DNA of 9,109 nt from Variovorax sp. (GTDB taxonomy: Bacteria > Pseudomonadota > Gammaproteobacteria > Burkholderiales > Burkholderiaceae_C), in assembly GCA_028292835.1 (NCBI GenBank), contig JAQGLP010000268.1, positions 1 through 9,109 of the forward strand, written 5' to 3'. The translations under genes were made by a program, and so were the position numbers. The notes under the pieces were generated by a model. It saw nothing but the letters and a program-made list of their open reading frames with translations, made no database searches and was not told where the DNA came from. Positions 1 to 6,688 of the stretch are shown one piece after another; the stretch's first letter is position 1; each line of letters opens with the position of its first letter.

Positions 1-497
1 CAATCGTAGCAGGGCAGGGTCACAAGCTCGGCGTAGTCGGCCAGCGACTCGGTGGCGATGCCGATCTCGGCCACCTCGTCGATCACCATGCGCGCCACCT
101 GGTCGGGCGAGCCCTGGTGCAGGCTGACGTTGACCTTGGGATAGGCGCGGCGCAGGCCGGCCACCGGCACCGGCAGCACGTAGCGCGCCTGGCTGTGCGT
201 GGTGGCGATGGACAGGGTGCCGCTGTCCTCGGCGCTGAATTGCTCGCCGATGCGCCGCAGGTTGCCGATCTCCCGCATGATCAGGACGATGCTCGCCAGC
301 ACGTGAAGGCCCGGCTCGGACACGCGCTTCAGGCGCTTGCCGTGGCGCGCAAAGATCTCGATGCCCAGTTCTTCCTCGAGTTCGATGATCGCCTTGGAAA
401 CCCCCGGCTGCGAGGTATGGAGCGCCTTGGCTGCCTCCGTCAAGTTCAGGTTGCGCCGGACAGCCTCCTGGACGAATTTGAATTGATGCAGGTTCAT
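1..497 (-). CDS. cysB: CysB-like LysR-family transcriptional regulator (3' end outside window)
   Basis: LysR-type activator of sulfur assimilation genes, expected to sense O-acetylserine/N-acetylserine or sulfate-type ligands. The first 165 residues are visible. The N-terminal winged helix-turn-helix lies at about residues 17-38 (NLNLTEAAKALHTSQPGVSK). The effector domain follows, with the CysB signature IATTHSQARYVLP at 97-109, HQGSP at 127-131 and IATE at 147-150. By my recollection of E. coli CysB, ligand-contacting residues T100, Q103 and T149 fall at the same numbers here, and T102 is replaced by Ser. Strong similarity continues to LPCYD at the window edge. The ATG at 497 gives the standard LysR start (MNLHQFKFV); there is no clear Shine-Dalgarno. 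It lies downstream of cbiX on the same strand, behind an AT-rich gap that probably contains its own promoter. It could instead be a Cbl or SsuR-type paralog, since these share the same motifs. Confidence 0.93.
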   Translation of the reverse strand, partial: MNLHQFKFVQEAVRRNLNLTEAAKALHTSQPGVSKAIIELEEELGIEIFARHGKRLKRVSEPGLHVLASIVLIMREIGNLRRIGEQFSAEDSGTLSIATTHSQARYVLPVPVAGLRRAYPKVNVSLHQGSPDQVARMVIDEVAEIGIATESLADYAELVTLPCYD

Positions 498-540
498 GAC
501 AAATAAAGGCGATTTATATTCTTTATTATGGCTTTTGCAT
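498..540 (-). promoter_or_regulatory. Candidate cysB promoter with perfect inverted repeat (possible autoregulatory operator)
   Basis: This is the whole gap between the cbiX stop and the cysB start, and it is strikingly AT-rich against its surroundings. A perfect 7-bp inverted repeat (aataaag at 502-508, ctttatt at 521-527, 12-bp spacer) flanks a -10-like TATAAA (minus strand, 513-518). No good -35 is visible. Palindromes over a regulator's own promoter are typical of LysR-type autoregulation, so CysB binding here is a reasonable inference but not shown by the sequence. Confidence 0.45.
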
Positions 541-918
541 CTATGGTTTGCTTGTAATGCCGGGTCGCAATGCAAGGCCGGCGAGCAGGTCGATGACCTC
601 GGGTTCCTCTCCCACGGCGGCGGTGACGGAGAACGCGATGCCGGGGTGCGCGGCGCGCAGTTCCTCCACCAGCCGCGGCAGGTCTTCCCGCGCATGCCGG
701 CCGACCCCCAGGAACAGCGGAACGATGCGGATCGAGGCGACGCCGCGCTGGACCAGCGCCTGAGTGGCGGTGCGCAAGTCGGGCGACATGAGCTCGAGGT
801 AGGCACAGCCCACCGGTACGCCGGTGTCGAGTTCGCCCATGCGGCGCGCGACGGCGTCTATGGGCTCGCGCCAGCGTGGATCGCGCGAGCCGTGCGCAAA
901 GAGGATGACGCCGCGCAT
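541..918 (-). CDS. cbiX: Small CbiX-type sirohydrochlorin chelatase
   Basis: Predicted cytoplasmic chelatase of 125 residues that inserts Fe2+ (or Co2+) into sirohydrochlorin, giving siroheme (or a cobalamin precursor). It has the length of a short single-domain CbiX. The N-terminus MRGVILFAHGSRDPRW carries the catalytic HGSRDP motif (His9). VPLFLGVGRHAREDLP near residues 66-81 supplies the second metal-binding His (His75). The ATG at 918 is chosen because the HGSRD motif then sits at the usual distance from the N-terminus. An upstream in-frame start at 948 would add ten unconserved residues and overlap lptG by 26 nt. With the chosen start the gene begins 4 nt after the lptG stop, which suggests translational coupling. 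Siroheme is the cofactor of assimilatory sulfite and nitrite reductases, so its position just upstream of a cysB-like regulator makes functional sense. Iron versus cobalt specificity cannot be read from the sequence. Confidence 0.88.
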   Translation of the reverse strand: MRGVILFAHGSRDPRWREPIDAVARRMGELDTGVPVGCAYLELMSPDLRTATQALVQRGVASIRIVPLFLGVGRHAREDLPRLVEELRAAHPGIAFSVTAAVGEEPEVIDLLAGLALRPGITSKP

Positions 919-922
919 GCGC

Positions 923-2029
923 TCAGTGCCGCAGCACCAGCCAGCCAAAGGCCGCCAGCGACATCATGGAATAGATCAGGCCGGGCGCGGCGGCGGTCAG
1001 CCAGGGCCACCAGTTGTTCAGGTTGCCGATGTAGCCGAACACGTTGTTGAGCAGGAAGAAGCTGATGCCGATCAGCACGCCGCCGAAGACATAGGTGGCG
1101 ATGCCGGTCGAGCGGAAATGCAGGTAGGCGAAGGGCAGCGCCAGCACCACCATCACCAGGCACGACAGGGGGTAGAACACCTTGCGCCAGAACTCGATCT
1201 CGTAGCGCTGGGCGGTCTGGCCGTTGGCGTCGAGGTGGCGGATGTACTCGAACAGGTCAAGCGTGGCCATGCGGTCGGGCTGCAGCAGCGCGACCGACAC
1301 CATCTCGGCCGTGAGTGTGCTGGGCCAGGCGAGCTCGGGCACATCCTGCGTGACGACGCGCGCCTGGTTGCCCGTGCCGCGGGTCTCGTACTGCTGGCGG
1401 TGCACCCCGCGCAGCTGCCAGCCGTCCCGTGCGATGCTGGCGCTGGCCGCGGTGGTCTGGGAGGCGATGAATCCGCGTCCGTCGAACTCGAAGATTCGGA
1501 TGCCCCTGAGCGTGCCGTCGCCGGCGATCGAGGCTACGTTGGCGGCGAAGGAGGTCTCGCCCCGCTTCTCGCGCAGCCAGGCGCCAGTGTTGCTGCCGCT
1601 CATGAACCCCTGGAACCTCGACTTGAGCAGCTGCGCGGTGCGGTCCGAGGCCGGCGCCACGTAGTCGCCCACCGCGAAGGTCAGCACCACGAAGCCGAGC
1701 CCCAGCACCAGCAGCGTGCGCAGCGCCCGCCACGGACCGAGCCCGCTGGTGCGCAGGATGGTGTATTCCGAATTCTGGGCAAAGCGCGCCATCACGAAGA
1801 TGGTGCCGATCAGCACCGAGATCGGCAGCAGTTCGTAGAGGTGGCTCGGCACCAGGAGCGCGACATACATGAGCGCCTGGGGCAGCCCGTACGCCAGCGA
1901 AGCCGGTTTGCCGATGGACTGCAGTTCGTCGAGGAAATCGAAAAAGAAGAACAGGCTCAGGAACCCGAGCGTGACGAAGGCCACGGCCCGCAGGACCTCG
2001 TTGTAGACCAGGCGGCGCAATGTTTTCAT
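923..2029 (-). CDS. lptG: LPS export ABC transporter permease LptG
   Basis: Inner-membrane subunit (368 residues) of the LptB2FGC complex, which extracts lipopolysaccharide from the inner membrane and passes it to the LptA bridge. Hydrophobic segments appear at about 11-34, 52-82, 103-124, 283-303, 309-329 and 343-365, with a periplasmic beta-jellyroll region of about 130 residues between the third and fourth. That is the 3+3 YjgP/YjgQ topology. The cytoplasmic segment ARFAQNSEYTILRTSG contains Glu88, matching the LptB-coupling-helix glutamate I recall for E. coli LptG. The start ATG at 2029 overlaps the lptF stop (ATGA, 4 nt), so the two are translationally coupled. The length is normal for the family and nothing looks broken. 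The upstream reading frame stays open far beyond this start, but that is out-of-frame coding sequence of lptF and pepA and should not be taken as an N-terminal extension. Confidence 0.96.
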   Translation of the reverse strand: MKTLRRLVYNEVLRAVAFVTLGFLSLFFFFDFLDELQSIGKPASLAYGLPQALMYVALLVPSHLYELLPISVLIGTIFVMARFAQNSEYTILRTSGLGPWRALRTLLVLGLGFVVLTFAVGDYVAPASDRTAQLLKSRFQGFMSGSNTGAWLREKRGETSFAANVASIAGDGTLRGIRIFEFDGRGFIASQTTAASASIARDGWQLRGVHRQQYETRGTGNQARVVTQDVPELAWPSTLTAEMVSVALLQPDRMATLDLFEYIRHLDANGQTAQRYEIEFWRKVFYPLSCLVMVVLALPFAYLHFRSTGIATYVFGGVLIGISFFLLNNVFGYIGNLNNWWPWLTAAAPGLIYSMMSLAAFGWLVLRH

Positions 2030-3123
2030 GCTTTGGCCGGTGCGGGACGGCGGCGCAGCCAGCCGCCCCAGTTGTTGTGGCGCTTGGCCAGCCAGGCAAT
2101 GCCGATCAGCAGCGCGCCGCCATGCAGCGCCAGCATGAAGCCGGCGGCGCCGTAGAGGCCCGCGGCGATCCAGCTTTGCCCGAGGTTGAGCAGGTTGTAG
2201 TAGACGATGAAGGCGAACAGCGCGAACAGCAGGTTGCCGCTGCGGCCCACCCGCGGATTCACGCTCGATATCGTCAGTGCCAGCAGCACGAAGTTGATGG
2301 CGGCCAGCAGCATGCCGAGGCGCCAGGCCAGCTCGGCCTGCGCGGCAGGCGTGGGCTCCGCCAGCAGCGACAGCGTAGTGCGCACGCGCGCCGGCGTGTC
2401 CTCGGCGGTGGCGGCCGAGGCGCCGCCCATGCGCGCGCCGTAGGTGCTGAACTCGCTGATCTTGAGGTCGGCCGCGCCCAGCGGGACCTCGAGCCGCTGG
2501 CCGTCGCGCAGCATCAGGTAGCGCTCGTTTCCGAGCGTCTCGACCTGGCCGCTGCGCGCGGTGGTGGTGATCTGCAGGTTGCGCTCGATCGACGAGATGA
2601 ACACGTTCGACGCCGTGCTGCCGTCGGCCGTGTCCTTGTCGATGAAGAAGACGCGATTGCGCCCCGGCGACTCCTGGAACTGCCCCGGCGTCACGCGGTC
2701 GATGTCGCTGCGGCGCTGGTACTGGTCGCGCATGCCCTGGGTCTGCGAATTGGCCCACGGCCAGCCGACCAGCGCCAGGCCGGCGATCAGCGCGAGCACC
2801 GGCCAGGCAAAGCGGAACAGGGGTTTCACGAAGTTGCCCAGCCCGCGCCCGCTGGTGAACCAGATCACCATCTCGCTGTCGCGGTACATGCGCGAGAGCG
2901 TCGAGACGATCGCCACGAACAGGCTGAGGCTGAGGATGACGGGCAGGTACCCCAGCACCGTGTACGTCATGACCAGCAGCACTTCCGACGGGTTGACGCT
3001 GCCCCTGGAAGCGAGCCCCAGGGTGCGGATCAGCATCATGGTCATCACGATGGTGACGAGCACCACCAGGGTCGCGGTGAAGCTGCGCGACAGCTCCTTG
3101 CGCAAAGAGGAATGGAATAACAT
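2026..3123 (-). CDS. lptF: LPS export ABC transporter permease LptF
   Basis: Partner permease of LptG in LPS export, 365 residues. Hydrophobic segments lie at about 16-36, 48-76, 103-123, 268-288, 296-314 and 325-346. The periplasmic jellyroll spans roughly 125-262 and includes FFIDKDTADGS and a strand-rich stretch around RYLMLRDGQRLEVPL. The cytoplasmic coupling region SRMYRDSEMVIWFTSG contains Glu84, equivalent to the LptB-contacting Glu84 I recall for E. coli LptF. The positively charged C-terminus (WLAKRHNNWGGWLRRRP) is typical of a cytoplasmic end. The start ATG at 3123 is supported by the conserved MLFHSSLRKELSRSF opening. It is the first gene of a minus-strand operon continuing into lptG and cbiX, and it is divergent from pepA with only 22 bp between start codons. 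E. coli has the same divergent lptFG / pepA-holC arrangement. Nothing appears truncated. Confidence 0.96.
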   Translation of the reverse strand: MLFHSSLRKELSRSFTATLVVLVTIVMTMMLIRTLGLASRGSVNPSEVLLVMTYTVLGYLPVILSLSLFVAIVSTLSRMYRDSEMVIWFTSGRGLGNFVKPLFRFAWPVLALIAGLALVGWPWANSQTQGMRDQYQRRSDIDRVTPGQFQESPGRNRVFFIDKDTADGSTASNVFISSIERNLQITTTARSGQVETLGNERYLMLRDGQRLEVPLGAADLKISEFSTYGARMGGASAATAEDTPARVRTTLSLLAEPTPAAQAELAWRLGMLLAAINFVLLALTISSVNPRVGRSGNLLFALFAFIVYYNLLNLGQSWIAAGLYGAAGFMLALHGGALLIGIAWLAKRHNNWGGWLRRRPAPAKA

Positions 3124-3171
3124 CGCGGCGAGGAAAAAACGGATTATGGACTTTCAGCTCGAACCTCTCAC
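3124..3171 (-). promoter_or_regulatory. Compact divergent start region lptF/pepA with candidate lptF promoter
   Basis: The two ATGs are 22 bp apart, so each gene's promoter must lie inside the other's coding sequence. For lptF a weak sigma70-like candidate can be read on the minus strand: GTGAGA (3166-3171), 17-bp spacer, CATAAT (3143-3148). That -10 overlaps the pepA start codon. On the plus strand GAGGA at 3130-3134 is the only Shine-Dalgarno-like match for pepA, with a rather long 11-nt spacing. No convincing pepA promoter was found. Confidence 0.3.
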
Positions 3172-4669
3172 CACCGCCCAGGCATCGAATCGCCCTGCCG
3201 ACGCATTGATCGTGCTGGTGGCCGAGGGCCCGGTGGTGGCAACGGACCCGATTTCCACGCTGATCGCCCAGGCGCGCAAGGCCGGCGACCTGCCCGACAA
3301 GCCCGGCAGGTTGCTGCAGATGTACCGGCCGCCCGGCATCGCGGCCAGGATGCTGGTGCTGGTGTCGAGCGGCGACGGTACCGCGGCGCGTGTGCGCAGC
3401 GCGGTGTTGGCGGCGATCCAGGCGCTCAAGGCATCGAGTCCCCGCCAGATCGCGCTGCTGTTCGCGCAAAAGACCGATGCCCAGTGCGTCCACGCGGCCG
3501 TGCTGGCCAGTGCCGATGCGAGCTACGTGTATGTCACGACCAAGCCCAAGGCCGAGGCGCGCAGCATCGCCGCGGTGACGCTGGGCGCCGCTTCCATCGA
3601 CGGACTGGGGACGGCGTTCGAGCGGGCCGTCGCCACGGTGGCGGGCATCGAACTCGCCAAGGAATGGGCCAACCGGCCGGGCAATCATTGCACGCCCTCG
3701 CTGCTGGCGCAGGCCGCGCAGCAGCTCGCCACGCTGCCCGGCATCGAGTGCGAGGTGCTCAAGCCCAAGGATGTCGCCAAGCTCGGCATGGGCGCGCTGA
3801 TGGCGGTGGCGCAGGGCTCGTCCGAGCCGCTGCGCTTCATCGTGCTGCGCTATCAGGGGGCCGCCAAGGGCGCCGCCCCGGTGGTGCTGGTCGGCAAGGG
3901 CATCACCTTCGACACCGGCGGCGTGTCGATCAAGCCCGCGGCCGAGATGGACGAGATGAAGTTCGACATGTGAGGCGCTGCCAGCGTGCTCGGCGTGTTT
4001 CGCGCGCTTGCGCAACTCGCGCCGGCCCTCAATGTGGTGGGGTTGATTCCCGCCTGCGAGAACATGAACGACGGCCAGGCGCTCAAGCCCGGCGATGTCG
4101 TCACCAGCATGAGCGGCCAGACCATCGAGGTGCTCAACACCGACGCCGAGGGCCGCCTGATCCTGTGCGATGCGCTGGCCTACGCCAAGCGCTTCAATCC
4201 AGCGGCGGTGATCGACATCGCCACGCTGACCGGCGCCTGCATCGTCGCGCTCGGCGCGGTGCGCAGCGGCCTGTTCTCGACCGACGAGGCGCTGGCGCAG
4301 GAGCTGGCGCAGGCCGGCGACCGGTCGCAGGACCTGTGCTGGCGCCTGCCGCTCGACGACGACTACGCCGAAGGCCTCAAGAGCAACTTCGCCGATGTCG
4401 CCAATGTTGCGGGACGCGCCGGCGGGGCCATCACGGCGGCCAAGTTCCTCCAGCGTTTCACCGAAGATTTTCCGTGGGCGCATCTGGACATCGCCGGCAC
4501 CGCCTGGAAGAGCGGCCTGCAGAAGGGTGCCACCGGGCGGCCGGTCGGGTTGCTGCTGGACTACCTGCTGGCGCATGCGGCGACCGGCGCAGGCCAGGAC
4601 GCGGTGGCGGCTGCGGCGCGGGGCCAGGGGGCGCACAAGGCCGCCCGCTCGTCCGCCACGGCGACGTGA
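3146..4669 (+). pseudogene. pepA: Leucyl aminopeptidase PepA (M17), interrupted by an in-frame TGA at codon 276
   Basis: Cytosolic M17 leucyl aminopeptidase, a two-metal enzyme cleaving N-terminal residues from peptides. The frame from ATG 3146 to TGA 4667-4669 would be 507 codons, normal for the family (about 500). Codon 276 (3971-3973) is TGA, within MDEMKFDM-stop-GAASVLG, where E. coli-type PepA has Cys (DMCGAA). One third-base change from TGC would explain it. Everything else is intact: K251, D256, K263 and D274 in VGKGITFDTGG...KFDM, then D333, E335 and R337 in NTDAEGRLILCD, and the usual C-terminal AHLDIAGTAW...KGATGRPV. As written, the pieces are 3146-3973 (275 residues) and a possible GTG restart at 3986-4669 (227 residues), which separates the metal ligands. 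The stop overlaps holC (GTGA). This could be a recent nonsense mutation, a sequence error, or less likely recoding or two-chain expression. Family identity is certain; its functional state is not. Confidence 0.85.
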
Positions 4670-5097
4670 CCGACATCGATTTCCATTTCAACGCGGCGGA
4701 CAAGCTCAGCCACGGCTGCCGGCTGGTGCGCAAGGCATTCGCCAGCGGCGCATGCGTGGTGGTGACAGGCGAGACGTCCCTGCTCGACGACATGGACCTC
4801 GCGCTCTGGCGGGCCTATGCCACCGAATTCGTGGCCCATTGCCGCGACGATGCCGCTCCCGGCGTGCTGTCGCGCTCGCCGGTGGTGCTGACGGGTTCGG
4901 CCCGCCGCGCGCTGCCGCACCAGCAGGTGCTGGTCAATCTCGGCGCCACGGTGCCCGAGGGGTTCGAGCGCTTCGAGCGGCTGATCGACATCGTCACCGA
5001 CGACGAGCGGGACCGGCAGGCCGGCCGCGCGCGCTGGCGTCATTACGCCGAGCGTGGCTACACGATGAGGCGGCACGATCTCAGGGACGGGGCCTGA
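4666..5097 (+). CDS. holC: DNA polymerase III chi subunit HolC
   Basis: Accessory subunit of the DNA polymerase III clamp loader. Chi pairs with psi (HolD) and links the holoenzyme to single-stranded-DNA-binding protein. The product is 143 residues, matching E. coli chi (about 147). Recognisable family features are the N-terminal TDIDFHFNAADKL, the ALWRAYATEFVAHC region at 47-59, the strand LVNLGATVPEGFERFERLIDIV at 89-110, and the C-terminal ARWRHYAERGYTMRRHDL at 122-139. The GTG start at 4666 overlaps the pepA stop as GTGA, and no in-frame ATG occurs before residue 43, so GTG is the only sensible start. Expression is probably coupled to pepA translation. If the pepA TGA is real, reduced ribosome traffic or polarity could lower holC expression. 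Sequence identity to chi proteins is generally low, so the conserved position directly after pepA is an important part of the call. Confidence 0.9.
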   Translation: MTDIDFHFNAADKLSHGCRLVRKAFASGACVVVTGETSLLDDMDLALWRAYATEFVAHCRDDAAPGVLSRSPVVLTGSARRALPHQQVLVNLGATVPEGFERFERLIDIVTDDERDRQAGRARWRHYAERGYTMRRHDLRDGA

Positions 5098-5154
5098 CGG
5101 CCGGTCCGTCGCGCAGCCTGTTGCGACTTCTTTCTCCGGCGACATGGGTCGGCC

Positions 5155-5375
5155 GTGCTGCAGCCTCAAGCCGATGCGATGGCGCCGCGCCTGCGCGATG
5201 AAATCGAGGCGCCGCCGCGCTCGCATGTGTTCGACGCGCTGGCCTGCAAACTGAGCGACAACTCCGGGTCTACGCCAACCCGGCGGCCTGGAACCTTCAG
5301 CTAAACTGCCTCGCAGGTCGGATGGCGCGAGGACGCTACCGTTCGCCACGGCGGCGTGGAATCGCTCCGATGTGA
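5155..5375 (+). pseudogene. Possible small frameshifted reading frame, unrecognised
   Basis: A coding-like stretch opens at GTG 5155 (MLQPQADAMAPRLRDEIEAP...), runs through SHVFDALACKLSDN to about 5262, then loses its frame and stops at TAA 5302-5304. Shifting the frame by one base there continues naturally as LRVYANPAAWNLQLNCLAGRMARGRYR and ends at TGA 5373-5375. A single missing C after the AAC codon at 5260-5262 would restore one frame of about 74 codons. Both halves have G/C-rich third positions like the surrounding genes, whereas the rest of the 5098-5428 stretch shows no such signal. The family is not recognised. It could be a small hypothetical protein with a real frameshift, a sequence error, or chance. 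Positions 5098-5154 and 5376-5418 hold nothing I can identify. Confidence 0.35.
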
Positions 5376-5418
5376 CTGGGCTGCGCCGATCGGTTTGACA
5401 TCCTGTTTACTTCTTTCT

Positions 5419-5424
5419 GGAGGA
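5419..5424 (+). promoter_or_regulatory. Strong Shine-Dalgarno for the binding-protein gene
   Basis: GGAGGA lies just upstream of ATG 5429 with a spacing of four to five nt. It is the best ribosome-binding site in the window and fixes the start of the binding-protein gene. Strong initiation fits an abundant periplasmic binding protein. Confidence 0.75.
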
Positions 5425-5428
5425 TCTC

Positions 5429-6631
5429 ATGCAATTGAAATGGACTGCGGTCGCGCTGGCGGCACTCACGGTCGTGGCTTGCGGCAAGAAGGAGGACGCC
5501 GCGCCCGCGGCAACCACCGCCCCGGCGGCTTCGGCGCCAGCCGCGGCGGCCCCGGCGGATGCGCTGGTCGTGAAGATCGGCCACGTCGCTCCGACCAGCG
5601 GTCCCATCGCCCACCTGGGCAAGGACAACGAATTCGGCGCGCGCATGGCGATCGAGGACCTGAACTCCAGGCACCTCAAGATTGGCGACAAGGAAGCCCG
5701 GTTCGAACTGCTCGCCGAAGATGACGCAGGCGATCCCAAGCAGGGCACCGCGGTCGCGCAGAAGCTGGTCGACAGCAAGGTCAACGGCATCGTGGGCCAC
5801 CTGAACTCGGGCACCACGATCCCGGCCTCCAAGCTCTATAGCGATGCCGGCATTCCGCAGATCTCGCCCTCGGCCACCAACCCCAAGTACACGCGCCAGG
5901 GCTTTAAGACCACGTTCCGCGTGGTGGCCGACGACACGCAGCTCGGCGGCACGCTCGGCAAGTACGCGGTCGAGACGCTCAAGGGCAAGAACATCGCCGT
6001 GATCGACGACCGCACCGCCTACGGCCAGGGCGTGGCGGAGGAGTTCGAGAAGGCCGCCAAGGCCGCCGGCGCCACCATCGTGGGCCACGAGTTCACCACC
6101 GACAAGTCGACCGATTTTAACGCCATCCTGACCAAGCTCAAGGCCACCAAGCCCGACATCCTGTTCTTCGGCGGCATGGACGCCGTCGGCGGCCCGATGT
6201 TGAAGCAGGTAAAGCAATTGGGCCTGAACGTCAAGTTCATGGGCGGCGACGGCCTGTGCACCGGCGAGCTGGCCAAGCTCGCTGGCGACGCGATCGGCGA
6301 GGACATGGTGGTGTGCGCGGAGGCGGGCGGCGTGGATGGGGAGTTCAAGGCGCCGCTAGAAAAGTACAAGGCCGACTTCCAGGCCAAGAACGGGGTCGAC
6401 GTGCAGATCTACGCGCCCTATGTGTACGACGCCGTGCAGGTCCTGGCCGATTCCATGGTGCGGGCGCGCTCGGCCGACCCGGCCCAATACCTGCCGGAAG
6501 TGGGCAAGACCCTGTACAAGGGCGTGACCGGCCCGATCGCCTTCGACGAAAAAGGCGACATCAAGAACGGTGCGCTGACGCTCTACACCTACAAGAACGG
6601 CGCCCGCACGCAGATCGCCGTGGTGCGCTGA
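5429..6631 (+). CDS. Branched-chain amino-acid ABC transporter substrate-binding lipoprotein (LivK-like)
   Basis: Type I periplasmic binding protein of the leucine/isoleucine/valine family, 400 residues, delivering an amino acid or related ligand to a LivHMGF-type ABC importer. A lipoprotein signal ends in the lipobox VVAC (Cys18, followed by Gly). An Ala/Pro-rich linker spans about residues 22-45. The two-lobe fold starts at VVKIGHVAPTSGPIAHLGKDNEFGARMAIEDLN (47-79). Family landmarks include GHLNSGTTIPAS (123-134, ligand contacts expected), ISPSATNP (145-152), AYGQGVAEEFEKAAKAAGA (197-215), DFNAILTKLKATKPDILFFGG (229-249) and APYVYDAV. The start at 5429 is fixed by a strong GGAGGA. No permease or ATPase genes are adjacent, and a terminator follows directly, so this looks like an orphan, single-gene transcription unit. 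Ligand specificity cannot be read from sequence; these proteins in Burkholderiales also bind aromatic and other organic acids. Confidence 0.92.
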   Translation: MQLKWTAVALAALTVVACGKKEDAAPAATTAPAASAPAAAAPADALVVKIGHVAPTSGPIAHLGKDNEFGARMAIEDLNSRHLKIGDKEARFELLAEDDAGDPKQGTAVAQKLVDSKVNGIVGHLNSGTTIPASKLYSDAGIPQISPSATNPKYTRQGFKTTFRVVADDTQLGGTLGKYAVETLKGKNIAVIDDRTAYGQGVAEEFEKAAKAAGATIVGHEFTTDKSTDFNAILTKLKATKPDILFFGGMDAVGGPMLKQVKQLGLNVKFMGGDGLCTGELAKLAGDAIGEDMVVCAEAGGVDGEFKAPLEKYKADFQAKNGVDVQIYAPYVYDAVQVLADSMVRARSADPAQYLPEVGKTLYKGVTGPIAFDEKGDIKNGALTLYTYKNGARTQIAVVR

Positions 6632-6659
6632 CCGGCGTCGAGCACGCGATGCAATCAAG

Positions 6660-6682
6660 AAAAGGGCCTTCGGGCCTTTTTT
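6660..6682. terminator. Rho-independent terminator, likely bidirectional
   Basis: Stem 6660-6668 with 6673-6681 closes on a TTCG tetraloop (C-UUCG-G). It has four G-C pairs, one G-U wobble and four A-T pairs, with T's running to 6682 on the plus strand. On the minus strand the hairpin is followed by CTTTTCTT. It sits between convergent genes ending at 6631 (plus) and 6689 (minus), so it probably ends both transcripts. Confidence 0.88.
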
Positions 6683-6688
6683 GCTTTT

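Noticed and set aside
824..2155. Long plus-strand frame opposite lptG, and the similar plus-strand frame at 2020-3120 opposite lptF.
   Set aside because: Both are rich in Arg, Gln, His and Gly without any recognisable domain, and they are antisense to well-conserved membrane proteins. These are compositional shadows.
3971..4015. Selenocysteine insertion at the pepA TGA (TGA in place of Cys).
   Set aside because: The bases after the TGA can form only a weak stem (gcc/ggc around 3980-3994) and lack the apical-loop features of a bacterial SECIS as I know it. The residue is not catalytic in the M17 family (Cys, Ser or Gly are all found), so there is no selective reason for Sec. The second stop nearby is TAA, which cannot encode Sec, so a common mutational or sequencing cause is simpler.
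923..4636. A very long open frame on the minus strand running through lptG, lptF antisense of pepA and beyond.
   Set aside because: Only the last 369 codons (from ATG 2029) are real LptG. The upstream part is low-complexity Arg/Gly/His/Ala-rich translation of out-of-frame lptF and antisense pepA, a usual effect of high GC.
5395..5400. Perfect TTGACA as the -35 of a promoter for the binding-protein gene.
   Set aside because: A -10 at normal spacing would fall on the Shine-Dalgarno (about 5417-5422), and no TATAAT-like hexamer is there. Probably a chance match.
5545..5565. Ala/Pro-coding repeats in the binding-protein linker as a DNA repeat or CRISPR-like element.
   Set aside because: This is low-complexity coding sequence for a lipoprotein tether, with no regular repeat unit or spacers.
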